DNA of 64,000 bases, from positions 2,288,122 through 2,352,121 of the forward strand of contig NZ_FXBQ01000001.1 in NCBI RefSeq assembly GCF_900177545.1. The letters are read 5' to 3'. Both the position numbers and the translations under genes were made by a program. Of this stretch, positions 43,694-51,125 are shown piece by piece; the first letter of the stretch is position 1, and each line of letters starts with the position of its first letter. Below the pieces are notes generated by a model. That model was given only the letters and a program-made list of their open reading frames with translations. It ran no database searches and was not told the DNA's origin. Source of the DNA: Maritimibacter sp. HL-12 (GTDB lineage Bacteria > Pseudomonadota > Alphaproteobacteria > Rhodobacterales > Rhodobacteraceae).

Positions 43694-45198
43694 TTCTTCT
43701 TTCCGAGCCCCGAGAGGCCGGAGGGCAGTTGCATGCCGCCGCCGCCGAGGCCGGGCAACCCGCCGCGCTGCTGGCCGAGCATCTTCGCGGCCTCTTCCAT
43801 CGCCTTGGGATCGGTCATGTCGGGCATGCCGCCCGGCGCGCCAGCCTTGCCGCCAAACATGCCCTTCATCGCCTGCTTGAGGGCGCCGCCCTTGCCCATG
43901 CGCCCGAGCTTTTTCATCATGTCCGACATCTGCCGGTGCATCTTCAAAAGCTTGTTCAGCTCCGACACTTCCTGCCCGGCACCGCGCGCGATCCGTTTCT
44001 TGCGGCTGGCCTGCAGCAGGGCGGGGTTGGCGCGTTCCTTCTTCGTCATCGACTGGATCAGCGCGATCTGGCGCTTGAGCATCTTGTCGTCGATGCCGGC
44101 ACCTTCCATTTGCTTGGCCATCTTGCCCATGCCGGGCATCATGCCCATCACGCTTTCCATGCCGCCCATCTTGACCATCTGCTCGAGCTGCATCTTGAGG
44201 TCGTTCATGTTGAACTGACCCTTCTGGAAGCGCCGCATCATCCGTTCGGCCTGTTCGGCCTCGATGGTTTCCTGCGCCTTCTCGACGAGCGCGACGATAT
44301 CGCCCATGCCGAGGATCCGCCCGGCGATGCGCTCGGGCTCGAAGGTTTCGAGCGCGTCCATCTTCTCGCCAAGCCCGACGAAGCGGATCGGCTTGCCGGT
44401 GACCGCGCGCATCGAGAGCGCGGCCCCGCCGCGCCCGTCGCCGTCCATCCGCGTCAGCACCACGCCGGTGATGCCGATCTTGGCGTCGAACTCCTGCGCC
44501 ACCTCGACCGCGACCTGGCCGGTGAGCCCGTCGACCACGAGCAGGGTCTCGCGCGGCGAGACCACCGCCGAAACCTGCTCGACCTCGCTCATCAGCACTT
44601 CGTCGATGTGCAGCCGCCCGGCGGTGTCGAGCATGTAGACATCGTAGCCGCCGAGGGAGGCCTGGGTTTTCGCCCGGCGGGCAATGTCGACCGGCTTTTC
44701 GCCCGGCACGATCGGCAGCGTGTCGACGCCGATCTGCTGGCCGAGGATGGCGAGCTGATCCATCGCGGCGGGGCGGTAGACGTCGAGCGAGGCCATCAGC
44801 ACGCGCTTGCCCTCGCGGTCCTTGAGCCGCTTGGCGAGCTTGGCGGTGGTGGTGGTCTTGCCGCCGCCCTGCAGGCCGACCATCAGGACCGGCGCGGGCG
44901 GGTTGTCGATCTTGAGGGCGCCCGGATCGCCCTCGCCGGTGAGCACGGCGACAAGCTCGTCATGCACGATCTTGACCACCTGCTGGCCGGGAGTGACCGA
45001 CTTGGTGACCGCCTGGCCGGTGGCCTTTTCCTGCACCCGCTTGACGAAATCGCGCGCCACGGGCAGCGAGACATCCGCTTCCAGCAGAGCCACGCGGACC
45101 TCGCGCAGCGCCGTTTTAACATCGTCTTCCGAGAGCGCGCCCTGCCTGGTCAGCCGGTCGAAGACGCCGGAGAGGCGGTCGGAGAGGCTTTCGAACAT
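43690..45198 (-). CDS. ffh: Signal recognition particle protein Ffh
   Basis: A 502-residue SRP54 GTPase that binds signal sequences and 4.5S RNA and targets nascent membrane proteins. The N-domain begins MFESLSDRLSGVFDRL. The G-domain has VGLQGGGKTTT, DTAGRLHID and TRMDGDGRGGAAL. The C-terminal M-domain is methionine-rich (MMPGMGKMAKQM and later MSDMMKKLGRMGKGG) with the RNA-binding RKKRIARGAG. It is the first gene of the ffh-GNATx4-chorismate mutase-rpsP block. Confidence 0.97.
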   Translation of the reverse strand: MFESLSDRLSGVFDRLTRQGALSEDDVKTALREVRVALLEADVSLPVARDFVKRVQEKATGQAVTKSVTPGQQVVKIVHDELVAVLTGEGDPGALKIDNPPAPVLMVGLQGGGKTTTTAKLAKRLKDREGKRVLMASLDVYRPAAMDQLAILGQQIGVDTLPIVPGEKPVDIARRAKTQASLGGYDVYMLDTAGRLHIDEVLMSEVEQVSAVVSPRETLLVVDGLTGQVAVEVAQEFDAKIGITGVVLTRMDGDGRGGAALSMRAVTGKPIRFVGLGEKMDALETFEPERIAGRILGMGDIVALVEKAQETIEAEQAERMMRRFQKGQFNMNDLKMQLEQMVKMGGMESVMGMMPGMGKMAKQMEGAGIDDKMLKRQIALIQSMTKKERANPALLQASRKKRIARGAGQEVSELNKLLKMHRQMSDMMKKLGRMGKGGALKQAMKGMFGGKAGAPGGMPDMTDPKAMEEAAKMLGQQRGGLPGLGGGGMQLPSGLSGLGKKK

Positions 45199-45553
45199 CC
45201 TTCGGCTCCTTTGCCGTTGACTTTGCCCCTAGATAGGAGCGCGCGCGGGGCGGGCCAAACGGCGAGCGCCCCCGTGGGCGCATCCGCGCTGACGGGGGGC
45301 GATCCCGGGCCTGGTGCCCATGGGACCGGAAGACAGGGCTTCCGGGGTTGCGCGCGGTTTACGCGCGGGCGGGGGGCGAGTCAAGCACGGCAGGCAAGCG
45401 CCTGCGGCGAGGGGGGCGGGGGGCCAGCCCGTCGTGCCGGAGGCACGCCTGCGGCGAGCGGGGCGGGGGGCTCTGCCCCCCGCACCCCCCGAGGTATTTG
45501 AGGACCCAAGAAGACAGCTTGTGCCCGGCGCGGCTTTGCGGCTTTCTGCGCGA
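45199..45553. other. Gene-free, repeat-rich GC stretch between ffh and a glycosyltransferase gene
   Basis: No credible gene is seen. The region presumably holds the ffh promoter. It contains a direct repeat of 25 bases (45400-45424 and 45447-45471, GCCTGCGGCGAG then G/C-rich) and the dispersed hairpin repeat at 45463-45512. Simple G/C-rich runs dominate. Confidence 0.6.
45463..45512. repeat. Dispersed GC-hairpin repeat, copy 2
   Basis: GCGGGGGGC-TCT-GCCCCCCGC (45463-45483) followed by ACCCCCCGAGGTATTTG and AGGACC is nearly identical to the minus-strand sequence of 32602-32652. The order is hairpin, then CCCCCCGAGGTATTT, then a GACC word. Both copies lie in intergenic DNA. Confidence 0.7.
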
Positions 45554-46333
45554 ATGGAAAAGGGTGTGATCTACGTGGCCACGGGGCCGGATTACCGTGC
45601 CCTGGCGGAAGCCTCGGCGCGCTCGCTCAGGGTGGTGGAGCCGGGGCTGGCGGTGGACCTGTTTACCGACGACCCCGACGCGGCGGTGCCGGGGCTGTTC
45701 GACGTGGTGCACCGGATCGAGACCCCGCATCCGCGCTCCAAGCTCGACTGCATGGCTGAAACGCGGTTCGCGCGCACGCTGTTTCTGGATGCCGACACGC
45801 TGGTGGTGAACCCGCTGGGCGATCTTTTCGACATTCTCGACCGCTTCGAGATGGCGCTGGCGCATGACGTGCGCCGGGCCACGGCGCTGATCCAAGCGGG
45901 CCGCGAAGAGGTGACACCTTATGCCTTCCCGCAGCTCAACTCGGGCGTGGTGCTTTACCGGCGCTCGGCGGTGATGCTCGATTTCCTCGCCGAATGGGCG
46001 CGGCGTTACGGCGAGGCGGGAGGCGGACGCGATCAGCCGATCCTGAAGGACATGCTGTGGCGCTCGGACATCCGCTTCTTCGTGCTGCCGCCCGAGTTCA
46101 ACCTGCGCCGGGTGACCGTGCTCGACGCATGGGAGCCAGGCGACGCGGTGCCCACGGTGCTGCATTCGCACCGGCTGATGGATCACATGCGCGGGCAGGG
46201 GGCGCGGATCGCGGATGTGGGCGCGCTGATGGAGGCCGAGCGGGCGGCGCTGGCGGCGGAATGGGAGGCCGTGGGCGGGCGGGACGCCGACCCGGTGGCG
46301 CGCTTTGCCCCGGCCGTCAGCCAAAGCGCCTGA
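45554..46333 (+). CDS. Glycosyltransferase-like protein (nucleotide-sugar type, GT-A fold)
   Basis: A 259-residue protein. It starts MEKGVIYVATGPDYRALAEAS and has the DxD-type motif in TLFLDADTLVVNP, followed by ALAHDVRRA, QLNSGVVLYRR and GGRDQPILKDML. This pattern matches small GT-A nucleotide-diphospho-sugar transferase domains, which use a metal-bound sugar nucleotide. The acceptor is unknown. The gene has no strong ribosome site and its last 17 bases overlap the convergent ammonia-lyase gene. The upstream region is repeat-rich. Confidence 0.75.
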   Translation: MEKGVIYVATGPDYRALAEASARSLRVVEPGLAVDLFTDDPDAAVPGLFDVVHRIETPHPRSKLDCMAETRFARTLFLDADTLVVNPLGDLFDILDRFEMALAHDVRRATALIQAGREEVTPYAFPQLNSGVVLYRRSAVMLDFLAEWARRYGEAGGGRDQPILKDMLWRSDIRFFVLPPEFNLRRVTVLDAWEPGDAVPTVLHSHRLMDHMRGQGARIADVGALMEAERAALAAEWEAVGGRDADPVARFAPAVSQSA

Positions 46334-47288
46334 GCGCCTCGGCGAAGAGCGGCGCATCGACGTTGCCGCCGGAGGCCACGACGATCAGCGTATCGGCCTC
46401 AATCGCGGTGCCGTGGTAGAGCGCCGCCGCCAGTGCCACCGCGCCGCCCGGCTCGATCACGATTTTCAACCGGGTGAAAGCCGCCGCCATGGCGCGCAGG
46501 GCGTCGTCGTCGGGCACCGCGAGGCCTGGGCCGCAGAGCCGCGCCATGTGCGGGAAGGTGAGCTGACCCGGCGACGGCGTGACAATGGCATCGCAGAGCG
46601 AGCCGGTGAGGCGGGCATTCGCCACGATATCGCCGGCGGCCAGCGAGCGGGCGGTATCGTCGAAGCCTTCGGGCTCGACCGGCCGCACGGTGAGGCCCGG
46701 CGCCTCGGCTTCGCAGGCGAGTGCGATGCCGGAGGTGAGCCCGCCGCCGCCGCAAGGCACCAGAACCTCGGCCTGGGCGATCCCCAGCCCGGCGGCCTGC
46801 GCGGCGATCTCCAGCCCGGTGGTGCCTTGCCCCGCGATCACCTCGGGTTCGTCGAAGGGCTTGACCAGCGTCAGCCGCCGTTCGGCGGCGAGGCGCGCGC
46901 CGATCTCGTCGCGATCCTCAGATCCGCGATCATAGAGCACCACCTCGGCCCCGAGCGCGCTTGTATTGGCGATTTTCAGCGCCGGCGCATCGGCGGGCAT
47001 GATGATCACCGCGGGCACGGCAAATTCACGCGCGGCCAGCGCCACGCCCTGCGCGTGGTTGCCGGAGGAAAAGGCGATTACGCCGCGCGCGCGGGTGGCC
47101 GTGTCCATCGCCGCCAGCGCGTTGCGCGCGCCGCGATACTTGAAGCTGCCGGTGTGCTGGAGGCATTCGGGCTTCACCAGCACCCTCCGGCCGGCGATCT
47201 CGTCGAGGAAGGGGGAGGCGAGCAGCGGGGTGCGGCGGGCGCGGCCTTCGAGGCGGGCGGCGGCCGCGCGGATCATGTCGATGTTCAT
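46317..47288 (-). CDS. PLP-dependent threonine/serine ammonia-lyase-like protein
   Basis: A 323-residue fold-type II PLP enzyme. The PLP lysine is in TGSFKYRGARNA, the glycine-rich phosphate loop is CGGGGLTSG and SSGNHAQGVALA is the substrate loop. Length and motifs fit biodegradative threonine/serine dehydratases or the related hydroxy-aspartate/serine racemase group, all lacking the ACT domain of biosynthetic IlvA. It overlaps the upstream alpha/beta hydrolase by 4 bases. The exact substrate is uncertain. Confidence 0.85.
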   Translation of the reverse strand: MNIDMIRAAAARLEGRARRTPLLASPFLDEIAGRRVLVKPECLQHTGSFKYRGARNALAAMDTATRARGVIAFSSGNHAQGVALAAREFAVPAVIIMPADAPALKIANTSALGAEVVLYDRGSEDRDEIGARLAAERRLTLVKPFDEPEVIAGQGTTGLEIAAQAAGLGIAQAEVLVPCGGGGLTSGIALACEAEAPGLTVRPVEPEGFDDTARSLAAGDIVANARLTGSLCDAIVTPSPGQLTFPHMARLCGPGLAVPDDDALRAMAAAFTRLKIVIEPGGAVALAAALYHGTAIEADTLIVVASGGNVDAPLFAEALRRFG

Positions 47289-48136
47289 GCGGGGTTTCCT
47301 GGCTGGGTGGCGGCGGCAATGTCGGCGAGCCAGGCGTGGATCGCGGCCAGCGCCTCCGGCTCGTCGAGCCAGGGCACGTGGCCGCGATCGTCGAGCCGGG
47401 CATAGGCCATGTCGGGGCGGCGGCGGCGCATCTCGTCGGCGGTGGCCTGCGCGAGAATGTCGGACCCTGCGCCGTGGATGAGCGCGATGGGCAGGCCATC
47501 GAGCGCGTCGAACAGCGGCCAGAGCGGCGGGATCTCGGCGCCTTCGGCGAAGCCGCGGGCAAGCGCCGGGTCGTAGGTGATCGCGAGCCCGGCGCCGGTT
47601 TCGGTGAAGAGGTTCTTCACATCCGCAAGCCAGCGCTCCGGCGGGACATCGGTGAAACCCACGGCGGTGCGCGCCCGGGCTTCGGCGGCGGCCTCGAAGC
47701 TGTCCGCGCCCGGGTTGCGGCCGATGTAGGCGGCGATGGCGGCGAGGCCCTCGGGGGCGATCTCGGGGCCGATATCGTTGAGGCAGACGCCGAGGAGGCG
47801 CTCTTTTGCCGTGGCCGCCATGAGCATCGCGATCAACCCGCCGCGCGAGGTGCCGAGGATCGCGGCACGGGCGAGGCCGAGGTGATCCATCAGCCCGAGC
47901 ACGTCGCGCGCCTCCTGCTCGATGGTGTAGCGGGCCGGATCGCCCCATTGCGAGCGCCCGCGCCCGCGATAATCGGGGCGGATCAGCCTGACGCCCGGAA
48001 GGTGTGGGGCGACGAAATTGAAATCGTCGCCGTTGCGGGTGAGCCCGGCGAGCGCGATCAGCGGCAGGCCCGCACCTTCGTCGCGAAAGGCAAGCCGGAG
48101 CCCGTCTTCGGAGGTGAAATACTGCGGTGCGCTCAT
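47285..48136 (-). CDS. Alpha/beta hydrolase
   Basis: A 283-residue alpha/beta-hydrolase fold protein. The nucleophile elbow is GTSRGG, the oxyanion region LIALAGLTRNGDDF is present and the catalytic histidine is in DDRGHVPWLDEP. Adjacent PDYRGRGRSQW is a usual strand. It is coupled by 4-base overlaps both to the HAD gene upstream and the ammonia-lyase downstream, so the three probably belong to one catabolic route. Substrate unknown. Confidence 0.85.
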   Translation of the reverse strand: MSAPQYFTSEDGLRLAFRDEGAGLPLIALAGLTRNGDDFNFVAPHLPGVRLIRPDYRGRGRSQWGDPARYTIEQEARDVLGLMDHLGLARAAILGTSRGGLIAMLMAATAKERLLGVCLNDIGPEIAPEGLAAIAAYIGRNPGADSFEAAAEARARTAVGFTDVPPERWLADVKNLFTETGAGLAITYDPALARGFAEGAEIPPLWPLFDALDGLPIALIHGAGSDILAQATADEMRRRRPDMAYARLDDRGHVPWLDEPEALAAIHAWLADIAAATQPGNPA

Positions 48137-48822
48137 AGGGCCGACGCGATCTCGGGGATGGTGGCGAGATCGGGCAGTTCCTCGTGCGGGGGGTGGCCGA
48201 GGCGATCCTGTGGCGCGCCTGCGCGGTTGATCCAGGCGGTGAGGAAGCCGAAACCGGCGGCGGCGGCGGCGTCCCAACCATTGGCGGAAACGAAAAGCAC
48301 GGCGTCGCGGGCGCAGGAAAACCGGGTCGTGACCAGTTCATAGACCTGCGGCGCGGGCTTGAAAATGCCGACGCGCTCGACCGAGATCACATCGTCGAGC
48401 AGCGTCTCGACCCCGGCCGAGCGCACCGCGGCGTCGAGCATCGCCGGAGACCCGTTCGACAGGATCGCGGTGGCGATCCCGGCGGCTTGAAGGCGGGCCA
48501 GCACCTCGGGCACCTCGGGGTAGGCCGGGAGTTGCCAATAGAGCGCCAGCAGGCGTTCGCGCAGGTCTGCGTCGCCCCGGAGGCCCTGTGCGTCGAGCGC
48601 CCAGTCGAGCCCGTCGCGGGTGACGGCCCAGAAATCGCGGTGCTCGCCGGTGATCGCGCGCAACCAGCTGTATTCGAGCTGTTTCTGGCGCCAGTCGGTG
48701 GCGAGCCTTGGCCAGCTTTCGGCAATGGCCGCGTTTTCGGGCTGGGCGGCGGCCTCGCGCGCGGCGGCGGCGACGTCGAACAGGGTGCCGTAGGCGTCGA
48801 AGATGCAGGCGGCGATGGGCAT
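48133..48822 (-). CDS. HAD-superfamily haloacid dehalogenase type II
   Basis: A 229-residue HAD hydrolase. The nucleophile is Asp9 in CIFDAYGTLFDV, SNGSP is motif 2, and VSANGWDAAAAAGFGF is the type II (S)-2-haloacid dehalogenase signature in which SAN and Asp position the substrate. It would convert 2-haloacids to hydroxyacids. The ATG at 48822 begins the reading frame that makes family sense; the upstream frame belongs to the region described separately. It is the first gene of a three-gene coupled unit. Confidence 0.9.
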   Translation of the reverse strand: MPIAACIFDAYGTLFDVAAAAREAAAQPENAAIAESWPRLATDWRQKQLEYSWLRAITGEHRDFWAVTRDGLDWALDAQGLRGDADLRERLLALYWQLPAYPEVPEVLARLQAAGIATAILSNGSPAMLDAAVRSAGVETLLDDVISVERVGIFKPAPQVYELVTTRFSCARDAVLFVSANGWDAAAAAGFGFLTAWINRAGAPQDRLGHPPHEELPDLATIPEIASAL

Positions 48823-49545
48823 GGTCTTTCCCTCGGGTATTGGCGCGGGCGACGATGCCACGGCGGGCGCGGGGAGGGAAGGGGGCAGACCCCGAGCGGC
48901 ATCAGCCGGACAACCCACCAGCCGCCGAGAAAGAAGGCACCGAGGGTCGCGAAACAGGCCGCGAAGACAAGCCGGGCCTCGCGCCGGGTCAGGCGCGGGC
49001 GGAAATGGCGCGACCGCCGGGAAGCGGCAGGATGCGGAGCCGGGCCGAGTGTCGCCGGCAAGCAGGTGGCCGAGGACGTGGACGAGGTCTTTCACCATCA
49101 GGGCCACGACGAAGGCGGCGGCGCGCCCGAGGCGAACCAGCATGGCGCCGCCAATCACGCGCACAAAGGCGATGAGCACCGCCTTGCCGTCGATCCCATG
49201 CAGCGCGACGGGCACGCCCTGGACCACGGCAGGCCGGACCACGAGAAATTGGTCACGACCGGGCCGACGGAAAGCAGAAGAAAGGCCACCGGACCTCGGG
49301 TTGAGCAAAGGTCGCCAGACCGGGATTCACACCGGGATTCACAGGGGGCGGCGCGGAGAGATGAACGAGGGAAGGATCACCGCGCCGCCCGTTGCCGGGA
49401 ATGTGCCGAGAAGGTGGCGGCGAGGCAAGCACCATGGCGGAAAAGGTCTGTTTCCGTTTACGGGACGAGGGCCGCGCCGGCAGCGACCGCGCTGGTCATC
49501 CGCCGCGCCGTTTGGCAGACTGCGCACAACAATCGGGAGGTTGCC
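48823..49545. other. Region without a confident gene, with remnants of a membrane protein
   Basis: No intact gene is seen. On the minus strand, one frame encodes a hydrophobic stretch with AVLIAFVRVIGGAMLVRLG and AAAFVVALMVKDLVHVLGHLL (about 49053-49248). A neighbouring frame carries LVFAACFATLGAFFLGGWWVV (about 48891-48974). A frameshifted or decayed membrane protein gene would explain both. The rest is G/C-rich spacer. Confidence 0.45.
48891..49248 (-). pseudogene. Possible frameshifted small membrane protein gene
   Basis: Hydrophobic, protein-like segments lie in two minus-strand frames in the correct order: residues with AVLIAFVRVIGG and AAFVVALMVKDLVHVLG first, then RREARLVFAACFATLGAFFLGGWWVVRLM. 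A single frameshift near 49000 would join them into a protein of about 120-130 residues. I see no ribosome site I trust, and the family is unknown. A sequencing error is possible. Confidence 0.25.
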
Positions 49546-50133
49546 ATGAAAACGAGCCTTGAGAACCTGCGCGCGCGGGCGCGCGAGATCGAGGCTGCGG
49601 TGGAGGAGGAGGTTGACCGTCGCCGCGAGGCACTGGGCGCGCGGCTCGAGCGCGGGCGGGTGGTGTTCGAGGCGGATGTGCGTGCCCGGCATCGCGCGGC
49701 GCGCCAGAAGCTGGGCGATTATGTCAGGGGCATCCGGCCCGCGGTGGTGCTTTCGGCGCCGGTGATCTATTCGCTGATCCTGCCGCTCGCGCTGGTCGAT
49801 CTCTGGGTGACGCTCTACCAGCGGATCTGCTTTCCGGTCTACGGGATCGCGCGGGTGAAGCGGCGCGAGTTCATCGTGATCGACAGGCACAGGCTGGGCT
49901 ACCTGAACACGCTGGAAAAGATCAACTGTGTCTATTGCGGATATGCGGGCGGGGTGATCGCCTATGCCCGCGAAGTGGCGTCGCGGACCGAGGCCCACTG
50001 GTGCCCGATCAAGCATGCGCGCCGCTGGCCCGGTGCCCATGCGCGCTACGGCGGTTTCATGGACTATGGCGACGAGACGGATTTCATTGCACGGTGGGCG
50101 GCAGAACGGGCGCGACTGAAAAACGAGCTGTGA
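49546..50133 (+). CDS. Coiled-coil, single-pass membrane protein with cysteine motifs, function unknown
   Basis: A 195-residue protein: N-terminal charged coiled-coil (residues 1-60, rich in Glu/Arg), a hydrophobic segment with VVLSAPVIYSLILPLALVD, then a soluble domain with VYCGY, HWCPIKHARR and other cysteine/histidine residues that could bind metal. A Shine-Dalgarno GGGAGG precedes the ATG at 49546. I do not recognise a named family. It is followed after 66 bases by a small membrane protein. Confidence 0.65.
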   Translation: MKTSLENLRARAREIEAAVEEEVDRRREALGARLERGRVVFEADVRARHRAARQKLGDYVRGIRPAVVLSAPVIYSLILPLALVDLWVTLYQRICFPVYGIARVKRREFIVIDRHRLGYLNTLEKINCVYCGYAGGVIAYAREVASRTEAHWCPIKHARRWPGAHARYGGFMDYGDETDFIARWAAERARLKNEL

Positions 50134-50199
50134 CGCCAGGACGCGTTGCGGGCGGCGGCGTGGTGTGATCGGGCGAGGCAAGTCAGCGGAGGATCGGCA

Positions 50200-50391
50200 G
50201 TGCGGCTATTGGCATACGCAATTGGCGGGGCGTTGGTCGCCCTGGGCGGGATCGCCTTCCTTGGGGCGGTGGAGCTTCTGCGCGACGGCGCGGGGGCCGA
50301 AGACCTTGCGCAGGGATTTCTCGTGCCGGTCACCCTCGTCGTCATCGGTGGCTTCGTGATCTGGATGGGGCTGAAGGGGCGGAACGAGTGA
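50200..50391 (+). CDS. Small two-helix membrane protein, function unknown
   Basis: A 63-residue protein with helices LAYAIGGALVALGGIAFLGAV and FLVPVTLVVIGGFVIWMGL. The GTG at 50200 is chosen because GGAGG (50188-50192) lies seven bases upstream; in-frame upstream codons would give an unlikely Ala/Cys-rich extension. Too short for a family call. Confidence 0.5.
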   Translation: MRLLAYAIGGALVALGGIAFLGAVELLRDGAGAEDLAQGFLVPVTLVVIGGFVIWMGLKGRNE

Positions 50392-50709
50392 TCGCCGCCG
50401 GTCCTGCCGGCCTGCGCCCGGGTGACCGCCGCGCCGCCCGAAGCAGGCTCTCGATGCGACGCCAGGGCCAACCGAGGGATGCGGACACCCGCATCAGGCG
50501 GCTGCCGACCGCGCCCGCGCGGCGGCGTCGAACCGGGCAGGCCGCGCCCCGGCGACCCCTTGTGCCAACCGGGTTTTCTGCAAGTATCGTTCGAGTTCGG
50601 ATTGCCGCGGGAAGACGCGGGGCCACGCTCGGCAGTCCGCCCCGAAGATCGCGCAGGCCCCCCGATTTCCCCCTTGTTTTCCGCGGGGCATGCAAATAGA
50701 CACGCCAGC
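50392..50709. other. Spacer before tRNA-Ser without a confident gene
   Basis: Open frames here translate to Arg/Pro-rich composition typical of non-coding GC-rich DNA. No ribosome site is convincing. The region presumably contains the tRNA promoter. Confidence 0.6.
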
Positions 50710-50799
50710 GGAGACGTGGCCGAGTGGTCGAAGGCGCTCCCCTGCTAAGGGAGTAGACGGGAAACCGTCTCGTGGGTTCGAATCCCATCGTCTCCGCCA
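50710..50799 (+). tRNA. tRNA-Ser (anticodon GCU)
   Basis: A complete 90-base class II tRNA: acceptor stem GGAGACG pairing with CGTCTCC, D-arm GTGGCCGAGTGG, anticodon loop CTGCTAA with GCT at 50744-50746, a long serine-type variable arm, TTCGAAT in the T-loop and encoded CCA. It reads AGC/AGU serine codons. Downstream sequence changes character (AT-richer, restriction and recombinase genes), so this is a likely island integration site. Confidence 0.97.
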
Positions 50800-51125
50800 C
50801 CTGCCCCCGCGAAAGCATTCTCCCGGTCCGGCTGCGGCCGGATTTTCTCGTTGTTTTAGTGGGTTATCGGGAAGGGCTGAGCACCGCCTCCGGCGCCAGG
50901 AGGTCCGGAAGCGGTCTCTCAGGGCCGATATTCTCTGGGCCTCTCGACCGCGTAACTTTGGTGGAGAGCCTGTAAGCACATGAATCGCAATCGATATTTA
51001 GCGGCTGCAGCTCAGCACTTCGATCCCAGAACCTTTCGCAAGAAGGAACAGAAATCGAACCAGTGCCAGCTCTAATCGGCATTACCCACCGAGACCAGGT
51101 CGGACGGCACCAGACTAAGCAGGCG
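50800..51125. other. Island edge after tRNA-Ser, no gene
   Basis: No convincing gene. It contains the tRNA terminator (50827-50846) and an AT-richer stretch up to the end of the helicase gene at 51126. I see no second copy of the tRNA 3' end in this window. Confidence 0.6.
50827..50846 (+). terminator. Terminator after tRNA-Ser
   Basis: TCCGGC (50827-50832) pairs with GCCGGA (50837-50842) around a TGCG loop, followed by TTTT, about 30 bases after the tRNA 3' end. Confidence 0.75.

Noticed and set aside
45314-45553. N-terminal extension of the glycosyltransferase-like gene
   Set aside because: The upstream frame runs through G-rich repeats and the dispersed hairpin element; protein-like sequence begins at 45554.
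50800-51125. A tyrosine integrase or small gene beside tRNA-Ser
   Set aside because: No integrase-like motif or credible reading frame is found in this stretch.
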